DNA of 64,000 nt from Camelus bactrianus (lineage: Eukaryota; Chordata; Mammalia; Artiodactyla; Camelidae): the NCBI RefSeq assembly GCF_048773025.1, contig NC_133544.1, positions 8,122,001-8,186,000 on the forward strand. Reading direction: 5' to 3'. This document shows positions 11,598 through 21,655 of this stretch, in pieces (the stretch's first letter is position 1; each line of letters begins with the position of its first letter). The position numbers and the translations under genes were made by a program. Under the pieces are notes generated by a model. The model searched no databases and was not told the DNA's origin. It worked only from the letters and a program-made list of their open reading frames with translations.

Positions 11598-11928
11598 CAC
11601 ACCATATTTTCTTTATCCATTCATCTGTCAATGGACATTTATGTTGCTTCCATGTCTTGGCTGTTGTAAATGGTGATGCTATGAACATTGGGGTGCACGC
11701 ACTTTTTCTAATTAGAGTTTTCGTTTTTTCTGGATATCCCCAGGAGTGGGATTGCTGGATCATATGGTAACTCTAGTTTTAGTTTTTGTTTGTTTGTTTG
11801 TTTTTAGGAACAGCTGTATATTCTCCACAGTGGTTGTACCAATTTACATTCCCACCAACAGGGTAGGAGGGTTCCTTTTCTCCACATCCTCTCCAGAAGC
11901 TCTGTCTTTTTTATACTTCTTTTCACCC
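11075..11928 (-). mobile_element. L1 3' end, antisense, 5'-truncated
   Basis: It begins with T-rich 'tttttattgaggtatagtca', the reverse complement of an L1 3' UTR tail. It runs through 'ctgtgagtctgtttctattt' and 'gtattccgttgtatgtgtg' to 'gggattgctggatcatatgg' and 'ttctccacagtggttgtacc', which lie in the ORF2 C-terminal coding part. It is younger-looking than the L1M that follows. Confidence 0.85.
11545..11602. repeat. Compound (TG)n/(TATG)n/(TA)n microsatellite inside the L1
   Basis: TATG/TG repeats run directly into about ten TA units. The tract replaces part of the L1 sequence near 'attccgttgtat'. The AT part is self-complementary. Confidence 0.9.
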
Positions 11929-12014
11929 CTTGTTTTTACCATTCAATTCTTAGAGTCTATATTCAAATTTCTTTTTAATTTTCATATTGTTTAGGCACAC
12001 TATATATGCAATTC

Positions 12015-15000
12015 TTTTAAAATTGAGGTAAAATTTACAGGCACTGAAGTGTGTGGATCTTAAATGTACAATGTGATGAGTTTTGACATATGGATTGTCC
12101 CATGGAAACACTTCCCAACCAAGAAAATAAATTTATCCATTTCCACAGAAAGCTTCCTCATGGCCCCTGCTAGTCAGTCTTCACTTTGCAAAGACAACCA
12201 CTGTTCAGATTTATTTCACCATCAAACACAATGATTTGGCCTCTTCTTACACTTCAAGTAAAAGGAATCCCGCCTGATCTTTTGTGTGTGGCTTCTTTTG
12301 TTCAGTTCAGTTTATTGTCTATGAGGATTACACTGTTGTGTTTGCTGGTATCATTTTCTACTGCTGAGCGGCATTCCTTTGTAAGAGTATATGACAATTT
12401 ATTTATCCACTCACCTGCTGATAGACATTTGGGTTTTTTACAGTGTGGGAATATTTTAAATAAGCCTACTGTAAACATTCCTGTACAGGAGTTTTTGTGG
12501 GCATATACTTTCATTCTTTTCCTGGGTAAATATCCAGGAGCAGCATTCTTGGTCATAGGGTAAGTACACATTGAACTTTATAAGCAACTGTATGAGTGTA
12601 TACAGTGGTAGTTTATACTGTATGAGTGTATAAAGTATAAGTGTAAACTCTGTAAGAATATGACAGTTCTAGCTCCTCCACATGTTCACCAACATTTGGC
12701 ATTATTAAATTTAAAATTTTTTAGCTCCTCAACTATTCTGAAGTGGTATCTCATTGTGGTTTTAATTTGCATTTCCCTAGTGGCTAATAATGTTGGAGAC
12801 AGGCATGTGCTTACTGGCCACTTGTATGTCTTCTTTTGTGAAACGTCTTTAAATCTTTTGTTCAATTTTTATTGTGTTATTTGTCTTTTCATAATTGAGG
12901 TGCAAGAGTTTAAAAATAGGTCCTGGATACCAGCTTTTCTTCAGATATATATTTTGTAAGCATTTTCTCTCAGTCTTTGGTTTACTTACTCATTTTCTAA
13001 AATACAATGCCTTTCCTTTTGGTCGTGTCTAATTTGTCCATTTCTTTTAATGTTTATTGCTTTCTCTGTCCTGTGTAGGAAACTTTTACCTCCCCCAACT
13101 CATGAACATATTTTCCCATGTTTATTTTTATAATTTTTATTTCCATCTTTAGGCATATGATTCACCTTAATTTTGCTTAATGATGTGACGTAGGGATCCA
13201 GGTTCATTTTTTTCCCCATGTCATTATATGTCCCACAATTTGCTGAAAAGTCTTTTCTTTCCCTATTGATTGCTTTGGCACCTTAAAAAATTAAGTGACC
13301 TACCTAATTGTGGATTTTTTCCTGGGCTCTCTATTCTGTTCTGTTGATCTGCTTGTTGGTCTTTATGTCAGTACCATACTGTCTTGATAAATGTAGATTT
13401 GTGGCAAGTCTCAAGGTCTGAAGTCAGAAAGTATAAGTCCTTCAACTTTTTTCTTTCTTTTTAGGATTCCTTTGTCTATTCCAGGTTCTTGGTTTTCCCA
13501 TGCAAACTTCAGAAGTACATTTTCAATTTTTGGAATTAAAAAAAAAAAGGCTGCTAGAAATTAATTTGATCAGGATTGCATTAAATCCATACATCAATTT
13601 AAAGAGAATTAACATTTTTAAAACAATGAGTCTTCAAATCCTCCCCTTTTGGAATTGAGCTCATCATTCAAAACCCTGCTTCAATGCCTCCTCCATTTAT
13701 TTATATCTTTCATTTCTCTCAACGTTTTTTAGTTTTCAGTGTATAGGTCTTGCATTTCCATTTTCCTACATTTATTCCAAAGTATTTAACTGTTTTGATA
13801 TTGTTGTAAATGCCATTGCTTTTCAAAATTTAAATTTCAAATTGTTTGCTGCTAACAAATAAAATATGATTAATTTTTACATGTTAATCCTCTATTCTGT
13901 GACCTCCCAAAATTCATTATTAATTCTAGTATTTATTTTGTAGCTTTCTTAGCATTTTCTATGTACCAATCATGTCATCTGCAAGAGGTTCATTTCTTTA
14001 TTTTCTACCTCGATGGCTTGGATTCTCCTTACTTGCCCATTACCTGGCTCCAGTACAATATTATAGAAGAGATGAGAGCATGTATTCTTGTCTTGCTCCT
14101 GGGCTTAAGGGAAAGGTATTAGATATTTCACCATTAAGTATAATGCTAGCTGTCGCTTTTCCATAAATACCCTTTCTTTCTATTTCTACTTTTCAAGACT
14201 TTTATTATGAATGGGTGTTGAAGTTTGTCAAAAGCATTTTTTTGTATCTATGAAAATTATTTTGTGTTTTCCTTTGTCTGTCTTAATATGACAGTTTTCA
14301 TTGTTTGATCTTGAAAGGGTCAGTCAGACTTGCATTCTTGCAGTAAAATCTGTTTAGTCGTGATGCATTATCCCTTTATGTAGCACTGGGTTTGGTATAA
14401 GAGTATTCTGTTAAGATTTTTTTTGTGTGTTTATATTCATGAGGGAGTATTTAATCTGTAATTTCTTTTTTATGTAATGTCTTTGTCAGGTTTTCATTTT
14501 AGGGTTATGCTGGCTGATTATGTCTGCAGAATAACCCTTCTTTCATTCTTGATATTGATAGTTTATATTTACATTTTTTTTCCTTCTTGATCAGTCTAGC
14601 GAGGTGTTTATCATTTTTTCTTTTATTTTTTCAAAGGACCAGTTTTTGGATTTGTGCATTTTCTCTACTGTATATCTCTTTCTATTTTATTAGTTCCTGC
14701 TTTTATCTTTATTACTTTCTTCCTTTTGCTTACTTTGCTCTTTTTTCTAATTTCTTACTGTAGAAGCTTTGAACATTGATTTTTAGACCATTTTTCTTTT
14801 CTAACGTAAGTGCTTAGAGCTGTAAATTTTCTCTCAACTGCTGTGTTCGCTGCATTGCACACATTTTCTCCCCATTTTAAATATTTTCTAATTTCCTCTG
14901 TGGTTTCCTTTTGACCCATGTATTACTTAGACATATTTTGTTTAATTTCCAAATAGTTTTTTATTTTCTATCTGTATTTTCATCATTGATTTCTAATTTA

Positions 15001-15235
15001 TTCCGTTTACTTCCAATCTTCGTGATTTAAATGCTTGTGAATTTATTGAGACAGTTTATGACACGGCATCAGGTCCATTTTGGTAAATATATAATATGTA
15101 CTTGAAGTAAAGGGAGATTGTGCTGTTGTTGAATGTAGTAATTGATAGTGTTGTTCGGATGCTCTATGTCTTACCAAATTTTGCATCAAGTTGGTTTATC
15201 AGTTGCTGCACAAGGGATGTTAAGCCTTCTTTAGA
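12015..15235 (-). mobile_element. Ancient L1M element, 3' UTR and ORF2 remains, antisense
   Basis: It opens with 'ttaaaattgaggtaaaattt', the reverse complement of an L1M 3' UTR end. The region to about 12655 is UTR-like. From about 12660 ('ccacatgttcaccaacattt', 'ggtatctcattgtggtttta') to about 15235 it is the antisense remnant of ORF2, which encodes endonuclease and reverse transcriptase. The surviving open frames are short, so nothing functional remains. It carries a foreign 56-bp insert at 13639-13694, and an L2 fragment follows it directly. Confidence 0.75.
13639..13694 (+). repeat. 56-bp exact direct copy of L2 sequence embedded in the L1M
   Basis: These 56 bases are identical to 15946-16001, in the same orientation, 2307 bp apart. 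Matching stops at both edges. Flanking bases on the left copy are L1 ORF2 antisense ('gagtcttcaaa' and 'atttatttatatcttt'), while the right copy lies in normal L2 context. The left copy replaces about 20 bases of L1 sequence. Confidence 0.93.
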
Positions 15236-15370
15236 TTACAGCCAGAGTCCCCTTCCTAAAACATGCTTTAAATCACGGAACCCTTCTATTCAAACACTGG
15301 CAAAGGGAGCGTGGCTTTACAGGCCCTCCAGTTCCAGCCCTGCCTGCTTCTCCAGCCTCACCTTTCCCCT
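15236..15370 (+). mobile_element. L2 LINE fragment
   Basis: 'attacagccagagtcccctt' followed by 'cctaaaacatgctttaaatc' and 'ctgcttctccagcctcacc' fits the L2 segment 'cagccagagtgatctttctaaaacgcaaatc ... cctctccagcctcatctc'. It abuts the L1M, which probably inserted in or next to it. Confidence 0.6.
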
Positions 15371-15894
15371 GGAAGCATGATCAGAGTCCACAAAGGGTCT
15401 CACGCCAGGAATGAACACGTGGAGGAGCATGGGGAACGTCAGAGAGGAGAACGTACTCTCGCAGACCTCTCTCCAGCGTGACAAGACACGCCCGTCCACC
15501 CCAAGAACTTCCATTGTGTTGGCCCCTTTGAATATGCCCCTCAGGAACAGCAACTTAAGAGTGTCACTTAGCAACCGGCAGTTTTTAGCAGGCAAACACA
15601 CACTCCTGGTGTGTCCACCTTTGGTTTCTGGCTATTTCTTAAACAGAACTAGGCAGGGAAAGGGAAACAATGTTAACAGGCTATCACAAAGAACACAGGC
15701 TACTCTCCAGTTTCTAAAGAGGAATTTGAGATTTTATGTAGATAAATGATACAGTTATAGAACGAGTAAGTGGATACAAGAGAGGCCTCTTTGAAGACCA
15801 GTGGTTAAGTGGCCATCAAAGGTTAAGTGAAGTTGATTTATTCTGGCATTGCCAAACTTTTGAGTTTCTCTTGTAGGGCCTCCAGACTCCAGAC
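15371..15894. other. Unannotated unique sequence
   Basis: No recognised repeat or gene. A 112-codon frame at 15411-15749 overlaps an opposite 94-codon frame and has no recognisable domain. Confidence 0.35.
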
Positions 15895-16540
15895 TTGGTC
15901 ACTTGCTCAGGAAGACCCTTCAGTGTGAGATGCCATTTCTCCTCTTCCTCCCCTTTTGGAATTGAGCTCATCATTCAAAACCCTGCTTCAATGCCTCCTC
16001 CTCCATAAAGTCTTCCTTGATTTCTTTCTCAGAGTTGCTTCCCCGGCTCCTTCCCATCACTGCCCCATGAGACTTTTCTCATGTCCTATTTTAGTGTAAA
16101 GTAATGGAAATAAATGGAGGCTCTGGAGACAGACACAAGTTTGTGTCTGGATCTGCCACACATTGGCTTTAACCTGTAGGGCCAGTTACTTACCCTTCCT
16201 AAGTCTCTGTTTTCTCATCTGTAGAGTTAATAATTGGAACTTCCTCATAAGCCGTGGTGGGATTAAATGAAGTAATGCCTATAAAGTAGGGCTGCACTTG
16301 CAGGCAATAGGCACTTGATGGATGCGAGGTATGCTGATGATGGGGTGACAATGATCTTGACGACCTGGTTGATGCTGTCTTGAATGACAGTGGTTCTTTT
16401 CACCTGTTTCCCCTTCTCAATTGAACTTCAACTTCTCCTGAAATAAAGAAATTGTGTCTTCTTCTCTGTATCCCAAATATCTACTGTGCACCTAGATCAC
16501 AGTAAGTACCTAGTAAACGTCTATTAAAAATGCAGAATGA
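15895..16540 (+). mobile_element. L2 LINE 3' end, split by a MIR
   Basis: The part up to about 16094 matches L2 ('aatgcctcctcctccataaa', 'gtcttccttgatttctttct'). After the MIR the L2 tail resumes at about 16385 and ends with 'cccaaatatctactgtgcac' and 'cagtaagtacctagtaaacg' (counterpart of 'cacagtaggtgctcaataaatg'). It supplies the donor-like copy (15946-16001) of the 56-bp duplicate. Confidence 0.7.
16095..16345 (+). mobile_element. MIR SINE, nearly complete, inserted in L2
   Basis: 'ggaggctctggagacagaca', 'gtctggatctgccacacatt', 'cagttacttacccttcctaa', 'gttttctcatctgtagagtt' and 'ggtgggattaaatgaagtaa' follow the full MIR order. It is one of the best-preserved MIRs in the window. Confidence 0.85.
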
Positions 16541-17739
16541 AATGAACCAGACCCTAAAACTGAAACACGAAAACACATTTTGATCTCAGTACTGCAAAGG
16601 GCCCACAATTTCTGGAGTCAACCAGAAGGGTAAACATTCTATCAGAACACGTGTTTGCAGATGTATCTAATGCGTTTGCTCGAGCTGCGGCAGGCCAGGG
16701 GAAACGCGAGGCCAGCCGTGTTTCTCACTCGTGTCTCGGAGTTCTTGCTGGCGCGCCGCCTGTGCTGGGTTCCTGTGGTTGCACACTGCAGGATGCGGGG
16801 CGGGTCACCTGGGAGTTTTTAACCCTGTTTTGGAAGCTGGCTCTGCCCAGCTCGTTAAATACTTCCCTCCTCCACATGCTGGGGGCCTGGGTGGGAAAGG
16901 ACTGAGGGATGGTCCAAGGCCAAGCTCACACACCATCCGTTAATATATTGGTCCAGAGGGAACGGGCTGGCCTATGTTTCCCCCTTCTTGGCTCACAGAA
17001 GTGTTTGTTCTGCATGCCTAGGAAAGCTGCAGGCCTAAAACAATGGTGAATAGCTTATTTGGTAAAGTGTATTTGAGTTTCAGAGTGCTGCTAAGCATGT
17101 TAAACAGCTGTCCTCCCTTTTCAAACCCAGCCAGGGTTTTTCTCATTTATCTGGGAGGAATTTCACTTACTTGATGTGATTTTTTCAAGGTGGTGTTTTA
17201 TCTCTTCCCTCAGTCTTCCCAGCCTTTGGAAAATAATCACTGTGACTCTCAACCTTCTAGCCACAGGTGATCAACATTACGTAAAACTGTAAAAACTAAA
17301 TTTAAAAATTCCATAGATTAAAAGTGTTAAAGATTAATCACAAAGAAGTCCTAAACCATTCTATTAGAGTCATAGTTCTTTGTGTCCTGCTCCACCATGT
17401 GGATGTCGTGTGTACATGTCTGAGTTCGCAAGATGTCCCACCTGGATGTACCGCAGGGTGTGGGCTGACCTTTGGGGAGGACTCCTGTACTCCACAGCAG
17501 CAAAACATTGCCCCGTATCCTTGAGTAATATACTCCCTTTCTACTCTGCACCATGGTTATAAAAATAATCATGAAGTAAACAAAGTCTTCCTTTAGAGGG
17601 TGAGTCTTCAGTAGAAACCCAAACAAACCCAAACAAATCCAAGCAAATCCAAAGCACTTGATTCCCCCAAATGAATCAGACACAGGCCAGGAGTTGCTTG
17701 ATGCCGTGTCGAGCTATGGAATATATTTTGAATGTTTTT
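16541..17739. other. Unannotated sequence
   Basis: A short CpG-containing piece lies near 16680-16760 (with 'ggcgcgccgcc'), too small for a CpG island. 17610-17660 holds a tandem 'caaacccaaa/caaatccaa' stretch. No gene is recognised. Confidence 0.35.
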
Positions 17740-17935
17740 TAAAACAAAATTGTTATTTATATGCTATTTTGTGGCTTTCTCCTTGCACTTACAACATATT
17801 GTGAGCATTTTATTATGTCATTAAGTGGTTTCCTCTACCAGCATTTTTAATGGTTGCAGAGTATTTCATTGGTCCATAGTTTATTTAGGCAATATATTAT
17901 TGTTGGATGTTTGGAATAATAATAATAATTACATC
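17740..17935 (-). mobile_element. Ancient L1-like 3' fragment, antisense
   Basis: 'tggttgcagagtatttcatt', 'ggtccatagtttatttaggc' and the following AAT repeat resemble the antisense 'aatggctgcatagtattccattg ... aatttatttaacc' segment of old L1M 3' regions. Confidence 0.4.
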
Positions 17936-18282
17936 TTCATACAATGTATTCATTCTTTGTCAGATATCCAGGAGGCATTGAACACATGCCAGGTTTCCCA
18001 GGGATAATAACACACAATCCTGGTCCATAAGAAACTCCCAGATTGGGGGGAAGATCTTGTGATCGACTGTGCTGGGGCAAGAATTCCACCCACAGAACAG
18101 TGGACAAGGAACCGCCCACAGCCCACAGCCCAGACTTCTCTAGTGGGTGGGGACCGTCCCTAAAGCCTGCTCTCCCCTCTCACTCCGAGTGCTCAGACCC
18201 TGAGCTGCACCTTTGGAAGTGGGAGGCTCACCTTGGGGCAAGTGCCAGCAATCTCCTCTCCTTTTCCACCTTCTTCTAAGGG

Positions 18283-18350
18283 AGTGGTTCTCAACCTCTC
18301 TGCGTGTTAGTCTCAGGCAGTAGGTTTTGAAAAACGCCAATGCCCAGGTT
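18283..18350 (+). mobile_element. MER5A-type hAT DNA transposon fragment
   Basis: 'agtggttctcaacctctctg' and 'cgtgttagtctcaggcagta' followed by 'ttttgaaaaacgccaatgcc' matches the 5' part of MER5A (a non-autonomous hAT-Charlie element; counterpart of 'tgcatcagaatcacctgg ... ttaaaacacag'). Confidence 0.6.
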
Positions 18351-19089
18351 GACCAATAGTAACCAGGAACGGGGCTTGAGCAGTGGTGTGCTGGGAACTG
18401 TGGAACTATCAGCTCTCAAAAAAAGTATGCATATTTATACATAAGTTTATTATAAATTTTACTGGTCCAATAGATGCTTGGGACACAACTTACAGATCAT
18501 TTAAAATATGAAATACTCTTTCTTGTAAATTCCATAGCAACAGTTGGTTCGTACAGAAAGCTTTTGCCGAACCATGGTCATCCTCTGGTATTTGAATGAC
18601 GAAGGAGGATCGTTCTGCCATGAACAACGGTTGGTATTTTCATCTGTGTTAATAAGTAAGAAGAAAGTGACACAGCAAAGGGGTGTAAGGTCCAGCTTCT
18701 GCCGGGCTGGATGATGGGTTTTGAACACTGGAAGAATGTTTTCTCTCTTTCTCTTTTTCTGGTACGATTTACAATATAAGAGCTACAAAAAATGGCACTC
18801 TTTGTGGTTTAATCTGCACTATTTACATTTTCTCCACCCATTTCTTGAATGTAGACATTCAACATAAAAACACATCAAGCCCTGACTTGTCGTATTTGCT
18901 GATTCCTGTGGTGTAGATTCTCCTGTGACCAATTTCAAACTGTTGCGACATCGCTGAATGTAGCGCCTGGTTATATAGAATTTCTACCGCACTGATGCGA
19001 AGGACCAAAGGGCCTTAGAAACATGAGCAACATTAAAATGTAGCAAAATAATTAAATGATGGCTTTTGAATATTTTCTGTCTTTTGAGT
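18351..19089. other. Unannotated AT-rich sequence
   Basis: No recognised repeat or gene feature up to the SINE at 19090. Confidence 0.35.
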
Positions 19090-19188
19090 GGAGGTATTGC
19101 TCATGTGCTTAGCATGTGTGAGGTCCTGGGTTCAATCCCCAGTACTTCCATAAAAAAACAATAAAAAAGTAAAAATAAAAAAAAAATA
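19090..19188 (+). mobile_element. Camelid tRNA-derived SINE, damaged head
   Basis: The B-box-like GGTTCAATCCC is intact at 19129-19139, followed by 'ccagtacttcc' and an A-rich tail. The D-arm/A-box part is shortened compared with the copy at 28940. This fits the tRNA-Ala-derived SINE of camelids (vic-1 type). The family name is from memory; the tRNA-like structure is visible. Confidence 0.8.
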
Positions 19189-19401
19189 GAATTTACTGAA
19201 TTATAAACTTATATGGTTTAATGTTTGATAATATCTTGCAAATGATGGAAATGTAATAACAGCCAGTAAAGGCCAGATCTCACATGCCACTGGGTCCAGG
19301 GCCGGGCGGTGGCATCTTTCCCAAGCGCCTCGAGTGGTTTTGATGAGCCGTTGTTGAGAGCCACTGCCCAGGGCAGACGTCTTCAAACTTTTTTTGCTGG
19401 T

Positions 19402-19947
19402 TGTTGGGAAGGGGAAATTTCCCCAATACCTGTCTTGATTTCTCTTGGCTAGACTAATGAAAAAACTGACACGAGACTGATTAACGGAGAAAAAGAAACA
19501 GATTTTAATTCATCTGCACAGAGATCTCCTAGAAACGGGACCTAAGAGGTGGCCAAAGCAGGCAACTTTTATACTTTTTAGACAAAGAAACAATAAACTT
19601 GTGAGGAATTGACAGGACAAAGAAATGTAGGCTTTGGCTGCTGAATTAGTGAAGAATCTAAACAGAGTTTGGGCTTGGGGGAGTCAATGAAAGAAGGAAC
19701 AACGTTTGTTTATCCAGGCTTCTTGGCCTGAGTTCCCCATCGCTGGTGATAAGGGTGTCCTTCAACCTCCAGATCCAGGAAGCACACCTTTCACATGGGA
19801 GATTTATTCCCTGTTTTCAGGGAGACAGAGGGGAGGGTCAAAACGTCCTTCTTGCATCAGCTGAGGTCCATATTTCTTAATTAACTTTAATTCAAAATAA
19901 TCAATATGCCATTGAGGCATATTTTGAGGTGTCCTGCCCTGGGCTCC
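19402..19947 (-). mobile_element. Class I ERV LTR, antisense (family 'B' of this window)
   Basis: It begins 'tgttgggaaggggaaatttc' and ends near 'aatcaatatgccattgaggc...ctcca'. The AATAAA-bearing 3' part and the 'tgccattttggca...gattattttga' 5' part are shared, in opposite order, with the sense copies at 43629-44160 and 44690-45293. Broken, probably solo, tens of millions of years old judging by divergence. Confidence 0.6.
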
Positions 19948-20151
19948 AACGTGGTGAACTCTTCAGGGTAATTCTGAAAATTATCCCCTTGTGCACACTT
20001 AGGTTGAGACCAAAAAACTCATCTTGAGAGAGATGCAAAGTCTTATCATTTCCGAAATATTGTAAATATTGATAATTTCAAAAAACAAACAGTTACGTCT
20101 CCCTCCTAAAAGCATCCTGTGGAATCTACGTGCCATAGCAATTTGATACCA

Positions 20152-20800
20152 TGTGGAGGAGGGGAAAAAACATTTCTTTCCTTTCACTTTCTGGGTTCTT
20201 TGCTGGGGTCCTATAATGAAAGATAGATGAACAGGAGGAAAACAAACAGAAATGTATGAGCACGTCTATCTCACATCTGCGTGGGAGAAACCCAGGGATG
20301 AGTAACTCAAAGGAGTGACTAGAACTTGGCCTTATCTAGCATCACCAACGAAGAACAATACGTCTGCAGAGAAATGACAGGACAAAGGGCAGCCGTTTTA
20401 AGTTTCCAAGGGTGGCAGACTGTGGGAAGATAAATCTATGGGGGAAACTAACAGTGATGTTTGTTTAAAGGTTCCTCTGATGTGGGTAAGAGTCTAGAGG
20501 TGTCCCCAGTAAAGGAAAATTCATACCCTGCCTTTGGGAGGGAGGATGGGGAGAAGAAAGAGCTCTTTCTTATGTAAGAGAGGACTAATTTGAGGTGACC
20601 TTTTCTGGTTTTTCCTTAATACTCTAGAGGTTTAGAACAAGCCTGCACAAAACGTACCACTTTTGCACGAGGACTGTTTTGAGCTAAAGGCAAAGGAGAC
20701 CCTAAGATTGTTCCTCCCTTAACCGCCTAGAAGAATTTAAATTGGAGATTTTTTTTTCCCAGAAAAGAGTCATTGCAGGGGATACATTCTATCTGAGGGG
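20152..20800 (-). mobile_element. Second antisense LTR of a related class I ERV
   Basis: On the minus strand the 3' part reads 'tgttttcctcctgttcatct' followed by 'aggaccccagcaaagaaccc'. This is the LTR-B 3' pattern ('ttctcctgttcatctg ... gaccagccaaagaat'). The boundary near 20800 is uncertain because another LTR follows. Confidence 0.5.
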
Positions 20801-21655
20801 TCCCATCTAGGTGGCGGGGCAAACATCTAGTTACCAAACATCCTCTCTTCCCCTCACTGTCCCGTGAATATCCCTCCGTCCTTGGAAGCCCCAGGCCCTC
20901 CTCTCAGCATGGCATAGGAACTTCATTTTACCTTCCTGTCTCTGACCCTCTTGTGTAGGTGGGTTCCTGTATGTAAAAAATTAAATTTGATTTTCTCCTA
21001 TTAAGTGGTTTCATGTCCATTTAATTCTCAAACTGAGCTAGGAGGGAAAGGGGCAGGGCAAAGCCATTCAGGAAAGAACACAGCAAGTAACACAAAAGTG
21101 GTGGAAAATTCAACTCCCAGTAGACGTTGAGGCCCAAGATGGTGGGAGATGTGACTTCCGGTAGACCTTGAGCGTCATTGTAAGCGCATTGTAATGTAGT
21201 AACATGGTAAATGGCACGCCCACAGGCGCCATGACAGTTCCGCTGCTGACCATAAAAGGTCAAAAAGTGGGCGGTGGCCTATTTCCTGGGAACCCCAGCC
21301 CCTTCCCCAAAGTAGTTGGAATAATCCTCTCACTTGTTAGCCTATGAAGTTACCAAGCCCATAAAAACTAACAACCCCACACCTCGTGGCCGCTCTCCCT
21401 TCTGAGTGAGACGGCCACACGCAGTCTATGGAGTGTGCATCTCTCTGAATAAATCTGCCTTTGCTCGACTGTGGCTCACTCTTGAATTCTTTCCTGCATG
21501 AAGCCAAGGACCCACGCTTGGTGGGGCATGTCCCAGGGACTCAACTGAGATCTGGGACATGGGCATCCTCTTACCCCACATTCATTTTTCCTGGATCAAA
21601 ACCAGCTAGAAGAACCTAGAAGGGTACAGGGATTTTTGTTTTCCTCCCCAATAAT
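20801..21655 (+). mobile_element. Sense LTR-B remnant, split by a solo LTR
   Basis: The left part ends 'atgtaaaaaattaaatttga' ... 'ccatttaattctcaaac'. The right part resumes at 21603 with 'cagctagaagaacctagaag'. Joined by position they parallel 44050-44160 ('tgtcaatttaattattagacc...agaatctagaaagg'), showing one LTR interrupted by the 565-bp LTR at 21034-21598. Confidence 0.65.
21034..21598 (+). mobile_element. Solo LTR of a class I ERV (family 'A'), with 4-bp TSD
   Basis: The element runs TG...CA over 565 bp with TATA-like 'ccataaaagg' (near 21250), AATAAA (near 21449) and a U5 containing 'cttgaattctttcctgcatg'. AAAC flanks it at 21030-21033 and 21599-21602. A 4-bp duplication is typical of gamma-type (class I) ERVs. 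No internal region adjoins it, so it is a solo LTR formed by LTR-LTR recombination. A second copy lies at 61483-62023. Confidence 0.85.

Noticed and set aside
16680-16850. CpG island near 'ggcgcgccgcc'
   Set aside because: Too short and too few CpGs compared with 27816-28125.
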